Assembly (NCBI GenBank): GCA_012274175.1
Contig: JAAOZZ010000215.1
Location: forward strand, 1 to 18,346
DNA from: Betaproteobacteria bacterium
GTDB taxonomy: Bacteria; Pseudomonadota; Gammaproteobacteria; Burkholderiales; Usitatibacteraceae
Length of the DNA stretch: 18,346 nt
Reading direction: 5' to 3'
Shown here: positions 1-6,243 of the stretch, piece by piece
How the letters are laid out: each line of letters opens with the position of its first letter
Position numbering within the stretch: the stretch's first letter is position 1
Translations under genes and position numbers: made by a program
Notes under the pieces: generated by a model
Database searches by the model: none
What the model was told of the DNA's origin: nothing
Seen by the model: the letters and a program-made list of their open reading frames with translations, nothing else

Positions 1-581
1 AGCCAGACGAAGTCCGAGTACGACGAGGATGTCCCGACCTTGCGCGCGGACGGCTTCATCTCCGGCAGCGGCAGCTCCTCGCCCTCGATCGCCTTCACGA
101 TGGCGTCCACGCCCGCGTCGATTCCGCCGGCGAAGTCTCCGGTGCGAAAGCGCGGCGCGACGATCTCGGCGATGATCCGCTTGGACAGCGCGTCGGTGAG
201 GGTTCCCTGGACACCCCGCCCGGTCTGGATGCGCATCTTGCGCTCCTGCTTGGCGATCACGAAGAGCACGCCGTCGTCCACCCCCTTGCGGCCGAGCTGC
301 CACGCATCGGTCACGCGGGTGGAGAAATCCTCGATCGGCTCCGTTCCGATGGAGGGCACCAGCAGCACCGCGACCTGCGAGCCGCGGGCCTGCTCGAAGG
401 CGCGCAGCTTCGCTTCGAGGGAGTCGCGCTCCTGCGCGGTGAGGGTCCCGGTCTGGTCGATCACCCGGGCGGTGAGCCGGGGAACCGGGATCGGATCCGC
501 GGGCGCGGCCGCGAGCGCGGCCATCGCCGGAAGGAACAGGGCGAGCGCCCCCGTGAGGAGGCGGCCCAGGGATCGCGTCAT
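1..581 (-). CDS. TPM-domain (YgcG-type) secreted or membrane protein, C-terminal part missing
   Basis: The gene runs off the left edge; 193 codons are visible from an ATG at 581. The N-terminus is a signal peptide (MTRSLGRLL, a hydrophobic stretch, then an A-rich cleavage region near residue 28). The mature part follows the TPM fold: VPRLTARVIDQTG near the start, then ERDSLEAKL, a strand with QVAVLLVPSIG, IEDFSTRVTDAWQLGRKGVDDGVLFVIA, and RKMRIQTGRGVQGTLTD with an acidic or amide residue at each usual metal-site region. The family is linked to membrane-protein quality control and is often followed by a Gly-rich membrane tail, which would lie outside the window. The start lies one base after the lemA stop, so the two are probably translated together. 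LemA/TPM pairs are common in bacteria, but the biochemical role is poorly known. Confidence 0.88.
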   Translation of the reverse strand, partial: MTRSLGRLLTGALALFLPAMAALAAAPADPIPVPRLTARVIDQTGTLTAQERDSLEAKLRAFEQARGSQVAVLLVPSIGTEPIEDFSTRVTDAWQLGRKGVDDGVLFVIAKQERKMRIQTGRGVQGTLTDALSKRIIAEIVAPRFRTGDFAGGIDAGVDAIVKAIEGEELPLPEMKPSARKVGTSSSYSDFVW

Positions 582-582
582 G

Positions 583-1230
583 CTACTTGGCCGCGGGAGG
601 CGTCGCCGGAGTGGGCGACGGCGCGGCGGGCACCGCGGACTTCGGCGCGAAATCCACCTTCGGCGGCTCGGCGATCGCCTTCTCGTTCTCGACCGTGAAG
701 CTCTCCTTCGGCTTGTAGCCGAACATCATGGCGGTGAGGTTGGTCGGGAACTGGCGCGCCAGGATGTTGTAGTCCTGGGTCGCCTTGATGAAGCGGTTGC
801 GCGCGGTAGTGATGCGGTTCTCGGTGCCCTCCAGCTGGGCCTGCAGCTCGCGGAAGTTCGCGTCGCTCTTCAGCTGCGGATAGTTCTCCGCCACCACGAG
901 CAGCCTCGAAAGCGCGCTGGTGAGCTGGCCCTGGGCGGCCTGGAACTGCTTCATCGCCTGGGGGTCATTGAGCGCCTCGGGCGTGAGCTGCATCGAGCCC
1001 ACCCGGGCGCGCGCCTGGGTCACGCCCAGCAGCACGTCCTTTTCCTGGGACGCGTAACCCTGCACCGTCGCCACCAGGTTGGGAATGAGGTCGGCGCGCC
1101 GCTTGTACTGGTTCAGGACCTCGGACCAGGCCGCCTTCACCTGCTCGTCCTTGGTCTGGAAATCGTTGTAGCCGCAGCCGGACAGCGTGAGCGCCGCCAG
1201 AAGCGGCAGGGCCCACAGGAGCTTGCGCAT
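583..1230 (-). CDS. lemA: LemA family lipoprotein
   Basis: 215 aa. The start MRKLLWALP at 1230 is preceded by a GAGG-type ribosome site (minus strand gaggagaggg) and gives a lipoprotein signal peptide with lipobox LSGC, acylated Cys19. The rest is the alpha-helical LemA domain: YNDFQTKDEQVKAAWSEVLN, then YKRRADLIPNLVATVQGYA, a long helical middle, and the signature AENYPQLKSDANFRELQ followed by ENRITTARNRFI, YN and FPTNLTA. The C-terminal 30 residues are Pro/Ala-rich and probably disordered. Many LemA proteins are anchored by an N-terminal helix; here a lipid anchor replaces it. It lies 65 nt downstream of the glycosylase gene and one base upstream of the TPM gene, so it is likely in the same transcript. 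Molecular function is not established. Confidence 0.95.
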   Translation of the reverse strand: MRKLLWALPLLAALTLSGCGYNDFQTKDEQVKAAWSEVLNQYKRRADLIPNLVATVQGYASQEKDVLLGVTQARARVGSMQLTPEALNDPQAMKQFQAAQGQLTSALSRLLVVAENYPQLKSDANFRELQAQLEGTENRITTARNRFIKATQDYNILARQFPTNLTAMMFGYKPKESFTVENEKAIAEPPKVDFAPKSAVPAAPSPTPATPPAAK

Positions 1231-1295
1231 TTTTCCCTCTCCTCGAAGGGCGGAGATCCCGCCTGCGCGAATGATGGGGGCCGCAAACCGCCTTT

Positions 1296-2015
1296 TCAAG
1301 CCGATTCGCGCATTGCGCGCCGGGCGAGCAGCAGGTCCTCCCACGCTTTCGCCTTGTCCGGCAGGTTGCGCAGCAGGTAGGCCGGGTGATAGGTCACCAC
1401 GAGCGGCGTGCCCCGGTACTGGTGCAGGCGCCCCCGCAGGCTTCCCAGGCTCGCCTCGGTGGCGAGCAGGCGCATCGCCGCGGTCTTGCCCAAGGCCACG
1501 ATCATCCTCGGCTTGACCAGCTCGATCTGCCGGTCGAGGAACGGCGCGCACGCCGCCGCTTCCTCGGGCGTGGGCGTGCGGTTTCCCGGCGGGCGGCACT
1601 TCACCACGTTGGCGATGTAGACGTCGCGCCCCCGCTGCAGCCCCGCGGCGCCGAGCATCGAATCGAGCAGGCGACCCGCCTGTCCCACGAACGGATCGCC
1701 CTGTTCGTCTTCGTCCGCGCCGGGCCCTTCCCCGATGAACATCCACGGTCCCGTCTCACAGCCCACGCCGAACACCGCCTGCTTGCGCTTCGCGCACAGC
1801 CCGCAGGCGGTGCATGCGCGCACCACTTGCCGCAGCGCTTCCCACCCGAGCGCCGCCACCGACAGCGCGCTGCCGGGATCCGAAGTGTCCGGCGCCGCGG
1901 CCTGGACGCTGGGGGGAACCACTGCGACAGGAGCGGCATGGACCGCTGCATCGACCAGGCCGAAGAGCCGCGCGACCGGCGCGAGCTCCAGCTCCCTCAG
2001 CGAGCGCTCGTCCAT
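1296..2015 (-). CDS. Family 4 (Fe-S) uracil-DNA glycosylase
   Basis: 239 aa. It removes uracil from DNA to start base-excision repair. Visible family 4 motifs are the uracil-pocket motif GEGPGADEDEQGDPFVG, the Fe-S ligands CTAC near residue 69 with later cysteines in NVVKCRPP and AAACAPFL, and the C-terminal TYHPAYLL motif. About 65 Ala/Pro/Val-rich residues precede the catalytic domain. This extension is seen in other proteobacterial members once annotated as phage SPO1 DNA polymerase-related proteins, and its job is unclear. The ATG at 2015 shares its A with the rimI stop (TGATG), which supports this start and translational coupling. In long overlapping frames the ORF extends far upstream, but that part is only the rimI/tsaB region read in another frame. 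Confidence 0.93.
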   Translation of the reverse strand: MDERSLRELELAPVARLFGLVDAAVHAAPVAVVPPSVQAAAPDTSDPGSALSVAALGWEALRQVVRACTACGLCAKRKQAVFGVGCETGPWMFIGEGPGADEDEQGDPFVGQAGRLLDSMLGAAGLQRGRDVYIANVVKCRPPGNRTPTPEEAAACAPFLDRQIELVKPRMIVALGKTAAMRLLATEASLGSLRGRLHQYRGTPLVVTYHPAYLLRNLPDKAKAWEDLLLARRAMRESA

Positions 2016-2476
2016 CAAAGCGTGAGGCCCAGGAAGAGCGCGTCTTCGCGCCCCGACACCGCGGGGTAGTACTCGGGGCGGATGGCGATCTGCTGGAAAC
2101 CCACCTTGCGGTAGAGGTGGCGCGCGGCGAGATTGGACGGGCGCACCTCCAGGTACACGATCTGGCATCCCCCGTCGCGCGCGCCCTCGATCATGTGGGT
2201 GAGGAATTCGCGCCCTATGCCCTGGTTCTGCCACTCCGGGGCGACCGCGAAATTCAGCAGGTGCGCCTCGTCGAGGGCGATCATGAGGATCGCGTAGCCG
2301 ATGACGGTCTCGCCGTGGGTCACGGTCCAGCAGTCGTAGCCGGCGGTCACCGAATCGCGGAAATTCCCGATGCTCCAGGGGAACGCGTACAGCGACTTCT
2401 CGAGGCGCGCCACCTCCGTGAGGTCCGCGGGGCGCATCCGGCGGTAATGGAGCTGGGGAATCGGGACCGCGCTCAC
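2015..2476 (-). CDS. rimI: Ribosomal protein S18 alanine N-acetyltransferase-type GNAT enzyme
   Basis: 153 aa from a GTG at 2476 whose last two bases overlap the tsaB stop (GTGA). This gives the usual RimI length, whereas upstream ATG/GTG codons would add a Arg/Gly-rich tail encoded inside tsaB. GNAT landmarks are the N-terminal strand RRMRPADLTEVARLE, WSIGNFRDS, the acetyl-CoA loop QNQGIGREFL, EVRPSNLAARHLYRKVGF (motif B with the conserved Asn and Tyr), and the RimI-like end RPEYYPAVSGREDALFL. It is expected to acetylate the N-terminal Ala of ribosomal protein S18, although RimI can act on other N-termini. Position directly behind tsaB is a very common bacterial arrangement. Confidence 0.95.
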   Translation of the reverse strand: MSAVPIPQLHYRRMRPADLTEVARLEKSLYAFPWSIGNFRDSVTAGYDCWTVTHGETVIGYAILMIALDEAHLLNFAVAPEWQNQGIGREFLTHMIEGARDGGCQIVYLEVRPSNLAARHLYRKVGFQQIAIRPEYYPAVSGREDALFLGLTL

Positions 2477-3153
2477 CGTCTTGCCCTTCTTTCCTCGATT
2501 GTGAGGGCCACCTTGTCGCGCAAGTATAGGGGCACGGCGCGCTCCGCGGCGACCGCATCCCCGCGCGCGAGCGCCCGGGCGGCGAGGCGGGCGACGGCTC
2601 CTGCACGGGGGAGGTCGCCCGCCAGGCGCATCTCCACCGTCTCCCGATAGGCTTCGCGCAGCCACGGCAGGCGCTCGAAGCCGCTGCCCGTGGCGATCCA
2701 TCGGCGTCCGGGGAGGGATGGCAGCCCAGTCGCGTCGGCCAGCCGGGGTGCGACGATCTCATCCCAATCGGCGCCGTTGCGCGCGTATGCCGCGAGGTAG
2801 GCCTCGTTCATCCTCGCATCGAACGCGGCGAGGACGCGGCGCTCGTTGGATTGCTCCGCGAGCGCCAAAAGCGACGGCACCGGCACCACCGGTCGATCCG
2901 ATGCGAACGCGAGGCCCTGGACGATGCCGCATGCGATGCGGATGCCGGTGAAGGAACCCGGCCCTTGTCCGAACGCGAACGCGTCCATGTCCCGGGCGTC
3001 GAGGTGCGAGCGCTCGAGCACCCTGCGCAGCATCGGCACCAGCATCTCGGAATGGCGATTTTCGGCCATCGCCTCCTCCACGAAGAGCTCCGCGCCTCGC
3101 AGCAGGGCCACGGAACAAAGCTCGGTGGAGGTCTCTACGGCCAGGATGTTCAC
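2473..3153 (-). CDS. tsaB: tRNA t6A biosynthesis protein TsaB
   Basis: 226 aa. It is a partner of TsaD and TsaE in forming N6-threonylcarbamoyladenosine at position 37 of ANN-decoding tRNAs. It shows the ASKHA-type N-terminus NILAVETSTELCSVAL, HSEMLVPML, the family motif FGQGPGSFTGIRI with GIVQGLA, and a shorter, weakly conserved C-terminal half typical of TsaB. I chose the GTG at 3153 because it places the beta-strand NILAVETST directly at the N-terminus, as in the family. No Shine-Dalgarno sequence precedes it, and a TATAAT box ends 6 nt upstream, so the mRNA may be leaderless. A second GTG at 3174 has a GAGGG ribosome-like site but would add seven residues (VVGYNAI) and lies above the predicted transcript start. 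First gene of the tsaB-rimI-glycosylase-lemA-TPM cluster. Confidence 0.95.
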   Translation of the reverse strand: MNILAVETSTELCSVALLRGAELFVEEAMAENRHSEMLVPMLRRVLERSHLDARDMDAFAFGQGPGSFTGIRIACGIVQGLAFASDRPVVPVPSLLALAEQSNERRVLAAFDARMNEAYLAAYARNGADWDEIVAPRLADATGLPSLPGRRWIATGSGFERLPWLREAYRETVEMRLAGDLPRAGAVARLAARALARGDAVAAERAVPLYLRDKVALTIEERRARR

Positions 3154-3159
3154 GATCGC

Positions 3160-3165
3160 ATTATA
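3160..3165 (-). promoter_or_regulatory. Perfect -10 box (TATAAT) of the tsaB operon
   Basis: The minus strand reads gggTATAATgcgatcGTG. A consensus -10 lies six bases before the preferred tsaB start. The best -35 candidate (CATTGA, 3187-3182, 16-bp spacing) is poor. A strongly AT-rich tract (3191-3250) lies just upstream, where an UP element would bind the RNA polymerase alpha subunit and could compensate for a weak -35. Confidence 0.6.
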
Positions 3166-3190
3166 CCCGACCACGGCACCCTCAATGCCA

Positions 3191-3250
3191 GATTGTAATG
3201 CTTAAGAATCAGACTTATATCTATATTACCTAATGTATCACATGAGAATT
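3191..3250. other. AT-rich island in the tsaB / EF-hand intergenic gap
   Basis: The 243-nt gap between tsaB and the EF-hand gene has no convincing gene. In 60 bases, 44 are A or T, in sharp contrast with the surrounding GC-rich DNA. It sits just above the tsaB -10 box, so an UP element is the simplest reading. It also contains a weak plus-strand promoter-like pair (TTGTAA 3194-3199, TATATC 3217-3222, 17-bp spacing) that would read antisense into the EF-hand gene. A few words (AGAATcA..CTTATA) recur in the other AT-rich island at 16251-16285. Confidence 0.45.
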
Positions 3251-3396
3251 ATTCGAAGTGTCGCGCCGGCGGAGTCCGACCCCTCCGATGGTCCGAGATG
3301 GCGTTCAGGAGCGGTGGCGGCGATGGATCGCGCGGATGAAGCAGAGATGCGTCGGCGAAGCCCGATCCGAGTCTCGCCGGCGCAGTCGGGACGACC

Positions 3397-3840
3397 TTAC
3401 TTCGCCTGCGCCCCGCGATGGCGTTGGTGCGCCGCCTTCAGCTCGTCGGACGTGAGAAAACCGTCCTGGTTCCCGTCGAGCGCCGCGAAGTGCCGCGCGA
3501 GCCGCGGTGCGTTGGCCTGGGCTTCGGCGAGGCTGATACGGCCGTCGCCGTCGGCGTCGAGCTTCTTCCAGCGATCGGCACGCGCCTGTTCCCGGTGGGC
3601 GCGCAATTCGTCGGCGCTGATCTGCCCGTCGCCGTTGGCATCGAGCTGATCGAAGCGCTTCGCGAGCTTCGGCAGCGCGGCCGCTTCCTCGCGGCTGATC
3701 ATGCCGTCGCCGTTGGTGTCGGCGGCCTTGAGGCGATCGAATGCGGGACCGCGCCCGGGGCCCGCGCCTTGCGGCGAAGCCACGGCGAGGACGGCCGCGG
3801 AGGCGAAGCCCAGCGCGGCGAGGATGGCAACGTATTTCAT
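3397..3840 (-). CDS. Secreted four-EF-hand calcium-binding protein
   Basis: 147 aa from the ATG at 3840, preceded by a good AAGGAG ribosome site. An upstream in-frame start at 3933 would bury the signal peptide. The signal peptide is MKYVAILAALGF...AVASPQG, with likely export to the periplasm or outside. Four complete 12-residue EF loops follow at residues 41-52 (DTNGDGMISREE), 67-78 (DANGDGQISADE), 95-106 (DADGDGRISLAE) and 122-133 (DGNQDGFLTSDE). Each has acidic or amide residues at loop positions 1, 3 and 5, Gly at 6 and Glu at 12, so all four should bind Ca2+. The C-terminus is basic and His-rich. There is no enzymatic domain, so buffering or sensing is the likely role. It is divergent from ompR-envZ, with a TTACA-type direct repeat in the shared region, which suggests OmpR control. 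This is an inference. Confidence 0.92.
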   Translation of the reverse strand: MKYVAILAALGFASAAVLAVASPQGAGPGRGPAFDRLKAADTNGDGMISREEAAALPKLAKRFDQLDANGDGQISADELRAHREQARADRWKKLDADGDGRISLAEAQANAPRLARHFAALDGNQDGFLTSDELKAAHQRHRGAQAK

Positions 3841-3940
3841 GGAGTGCTCCTTCAGGATATGCATCGAGGTTGTCGCCCGAACCGGATGTCGCGAGCGTAG
3901 GCGGTACAACGCGCCGATGCCCGCACCGCGCACGGCCAGT

Positions 3941-3955
3941 GGTAACCGGTTGTAA
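3941..3955 (-). promoter_or_regulatory. Putative OmpR-family site upstream of the EF-hand gene
   Basis: The minus strand reads TTACAaccggTTACC, two half-sites with a 10-bp period, about 100 nt before the EF-hand start and about 40 bp above a -10-like TACGCT (3899-3894). One helical turn between direct repeats is the usual layout for winged-helix OmpR/PhoB dimers. No experimental support. Confidence 0.35.
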
Positions 3956-3981
3956 GGAGGATGCTGTCCGTGGCGCCGCTG

Positions 3982-3998
3982 TTAACATTCCATTACAT
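3982..3998 (+). promoter_or_regulatory. Putative autoregulatory OmpR-family direct repeat upstream of ompR
   Basis: The plus strand reads TTAACattccaTTACAT. The TTAAC and TTACA words are 11 bp apart, and the shared ACAT words are 10 bp apart. It lies about 40-60 bp above the likely ompR transcript start (-10-like TACGAT at 4028-4033, or GATACC at 4020-4025). Its words resemble those of the minus-strand repeat at 3941-3955, so one regulator could control both divergent genes. Confidence 0.4.
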
Positions 3999-4039
3999 CT
4001 GGCGGGCGGAATGCCCTCCGATACCCGTACGATCACTCC

Positions 4040-4771
4040 ATGCAAAGCGCGCAACGCCAGAAGATCCTCGTCGTCGACGACGACCTGCGCCTGCGGGATC
4101 TGCTCAAGCGCTATCTCTCGGAGCAGGGCTTCGCCGTGGACACCGTGGCCGACGCGGCCGCCATGGACCGCAACTTCACGCGCATGCGCTACGACCTGCT
4201 GGTCCTCGACCTCATGCTTCCCGGCGAGGACGGGCTCGCGATCTGCCGGAGGCTGCGCGCCGCGGGCAACGCCGTGGCCGTGATCATGCTCACCGCCAAG
4301 GGCGACGACGTGGACCGCATCGTGGGCCTCGAGATGGGCGCAGACGACTACCTCGCCAAGCCGTTCAATCCCCGCGAGCTGGTCGCGCGCATCCACGCGG
4401 TGCTGCGCCGGCAGGCGCCCGCCGAGACGCCGGGCGCGCCCACGGCCCAGGCGAAGGTGGTGGATTTCGGCCCGTTCGCCCTGCACCTGGCCAGCCGGGC
4501 GCTCACGCGCGACGGCAAGCCCGTGCCCCTCACCACCGGCGAATTCGCCCTGCTCAAGGCGCTGGCCCTGCATCCGCGCGAGCCGATGTCGCGCGACAAG
4601 CTGATGGAGCTCGCCCGGGGCCGGGAGCACGAGAGCTACGACCGCTCGATCGACGTCCAGGTCTCGCGGCTGCGCAAGCTCCTCGGCGAGGATCCCCAGA
4701 GCCCGCGCTACATCCAGACCGTGTGGGGCTTCGGCTACGTGTTCATTCCCGACGGCGTGGCCGCGAAGTGA
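4040..4771 (+). CDS. ompR: OmpR-type response regulator
   Basis: 243 aa. It has a receiver domain (about residues 8-122) with acidic pocket D13-D15, phospho-acceptor D57 in LVLDLMLPGEDG, T85 and K107 (AKPFNPRE). A winged-helix DNA-binding domain (about 140-238) follows, with LTTGEFALLKALALHPREP, SRDKLMELARGRE, RSIDVQVSRLRKLL and IQTVWGFGYVF. The similarity to enteric OmpR extends through these signature segments, so I call it OmpR rather than a generic family member. No Shine-Dalgarno sequence precedes the ATG, and a TACGAT box ends 6 nt upstream, so the message may be leaderless. The stop overlaps the envZ start (GTGA). Expected role: phosphorylated by EnvZ, controls envelope genes and perhaps the divergent EF-hand gene. 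Confidence 0.95.
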   Translation: MQSAQRQKILVVDDDLRLRDLLKRYLSEQGFAVDTVADAAAMDRNFTRMRYDLLVLDLMLPGEDGLAICRRLRAAGNAVAVIMLTAKGDDVDRIVGLEMGADDYLAKPFNPRELVARIHAVLRRQAPAETPGAPTAQAKVVDFGPFALHLASRALTRDGKPVPLTTGEFALLKALALHPREPMSRDKLMELARGREHESYDRSIDVQVSRLRKLLGEDPQSPRYIQTVWGFGYVFIPDGVAAK

Positions 4772-6093
4772 AGCTGTTTCCCGCTTCGCTGCTGTGGCGC
4801 ACGTTGGTCGTCCTGATCGTGGCGCTGATCCTCTCCCAGGTCGCCGCGGTGTGGGTCCTGCACCGCTACGTGACCCAGCCCCGGCATGCCGCGGGCATCG
4901 GCCAGTTCGTGAGCCACCTGAAGACCATCGGCGCCGCCCTGAACACGATGGGTCCGGCGCAGCGGGACGAGTTCATCGGACGCGTCGACGAGCAGGAAGG
5001 CATCCGCATCGTGCCGGTCCGCGGCGACGAGCGCATGCGTCCCGTCGCGGGCCTGCACCTGCTGCGGGAGCGCATCCACGAGATCTTCGGGCCCGGCGCC
5101 GAGATCTACGTGCGCGGCAACGAAGGGCCTCGGGACCCCGCACACCCCCATCCCCGGGACCTCTGGATCCGCATTCCCACCGGGGATCGCGGCTACTGGG
5201 TCGCGTTCCCCATCGGGCGCGTGGAACGCGATCCCCTCGAGGCGCTGATCGCGTGGGGCGCCGTGGGGCTGGTGATCGCGGTGGCGGCCACGTTCTTCCT
5301 GATGTGGCGCCTCAATCGGCCCCTGGGCGAGCTCGCGCGCGCGGCGGTCAAGCTGGGCAAGGGCGGCGACCCTCCTCCGGTCTCGGAAACGGGACCTTCG
5401 GAAATCCGCGCCGTCGCGCGCGCCTTCAACCAGATGAAGGATGACCTGCAGCACAGCCAGCGCGAGCGCGCGACGTTCCTCGCCGGCATCTCCCACGACC
5501 TGCGCACGCCGCTTTCGCGCCTGCGCCTCGAAGTCGAGATGCTCGGCGCGAAAGTGGACGGGGAGACCCAGCGCGGGATCGTCCAGGACCTGGACGACAT
5601 GAACGCGATCATCGACCAGTTCATCGATTTCACCCGCAGCGAGGCCGCGGAGCCGAGCTCCGCGGTGAACCTCGCGGAGCTCGCGCGCTCGTGCGCGGAG
5701 CGTGCATTGCGCACGGGCGCATCGGTTCGTTGCGAGCTGGACGAGGTGCCCTTGCTCATGCTGCGCCCGCTCGCCCTGCAGCGCCTGGTGGACAACCTCC
5801 TCGTCAACGCGGTGCGCCACGCCGGCGGCGAAATTGTCGTGCGGGTGTCGGCCCGCGCGGGACACGCGATCCTCTCGGTCCTCGATCGCGGTCCCGGAAT
5901 CCCCGCCGCTCTCACGGAGCACCTGAAGCAGCCCTTCACGCGCAGGGACGAGGCGCGCAGCGGCCTGTCCGGCGCGGGATTGGGCCTCGCGATCGCCGAT
6001 CGCGTCGCCACGCTGCACGGCGGGCGCCTGGACCTGATCGCCCGGGAAGGCGGCGGCCTCGAGGCGCGCGTCACCTTGCCCTGCTCCGCCTAG
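4768..6093 (+). CDS. envZ: EnvZ-type sensor histidine kinase
   Basis: 441 aa from a GTG at 4768 that overlaps the ompR stop. TM1 is about residues 12-32, with a periplasmic sensor region about 33-158, TM2 about 159-180 and HAMP about 181-233. The dimerisation/phosphotransfer helix contains AGISHDLRTPLSRLRLE with phospho-acceptor His243. The ATPase domain has an N box (NLLVNAVRHA), a G1 box (DRGPGIP) and a G2 box (GAGLGLAIADR). All catalytic motifs are intact. The His-box sequence is nearly that of enteric EnvZ. The periplasmic part contains DPAHPHPRD, a local Pro/His patch, but no domain I can name. It should phosphorylate and dephosphorylate OmpR in response to envelope or cytoplasmic osmotic or ionic signals. 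A longer start at 3961 in this frame would read through ompR and is not real. Confidence 0.95.
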   Translation: MKLFPASLLWRTLVVLIVALILSQVAAVWVLHRYVTQPRHAAGIGQFVSHLKTIGAALNTMGPAQRDEFIGRVDEQEGIRIVPVRGDERMRPVAGLHLLRERIHEIFGPGAEIYVRGNEGPRDPAHPHPRDLWIRIPTGDRGYWVAFPIGRVERDPLEALIAWGAVGLVIAVAATFFLMWRLNRPLGELARAAVKLGKGGDPPPVSETGPSEIRAVARAFNQMKDDLQHSQRERATFLAGISHDLRTPLSRLRLEVEMLGAKVDGETQRGIVQDLDDMNAIIDQFIDFTRSEAAEPSSAVNLAELARSCAERALRTGASVRCELDEVPLLMLRPLALQRLVDNLLVNAVRHAGGEIVVRVSARAGHAILSVLDRGPGIPAALTEHLKQPFTRRDEARSGLSGAGLGLAIADRVATLHGGRLDLIAREGGGLEARVTLPCSA

Positions 6094-6243
6094 CGGCAAG
6101 GGCGCGGGATCGGGGAATCAACGGAGTCGCCCGGGGTCGAAGCACGTGCCGGGAATTGCTGTCCGGTGTCATCCGAAACGGGGTGTCGGGCGTTCACGCT
6201 TAAGTCGAGTACCCTGTACGAAGACGTTGCAAGGAGGCTGAAG

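Noticed and set aside
1249..1263. GGCGG-agatc-CCGCC hairpin between the glycosylase and lemA genes
   Set aside because: The stem has only five pairs and no T run follows on the minus strand, so it is not a credible terminator; the genes probably share a transcript.
40..1380. 446-codon plus-strand ORF opposite the TPM and lemA genes
   Set aside because: Low-complexity Arg/Ser/Ala translation; the opposite strand encodes two recognisable families in a row.
3233..3649. Plus-strand ORF starting in the AT-rich island with a weak promoter-like pair upstream
   Set aside because: Most of it is antisense to the EF-hand gene and it has no ribosome site or recognisable domain. An antisense transcript is possible but a protein is not supported.
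3961..6093. Start at 3961 directly after TAAGGAGG, reading in the envZ frame as a 710-codon protein
   Set aside because: The purine run abuts the ATG with no spacing, and the first 269 codons are ompR read out of frame. The GTG at 4768 overlapping the ompR stop is the normal envZ start.
6094..6243. Search for a terminator after envZ and a promoter before the Gly/His gene
   Set aside because: I saw a GCACGTGC palindrome (6144-6151 area) and GC-rich short repeats but no stem with a T tail and no convincing -35/-10 pair, so I annotate neither.
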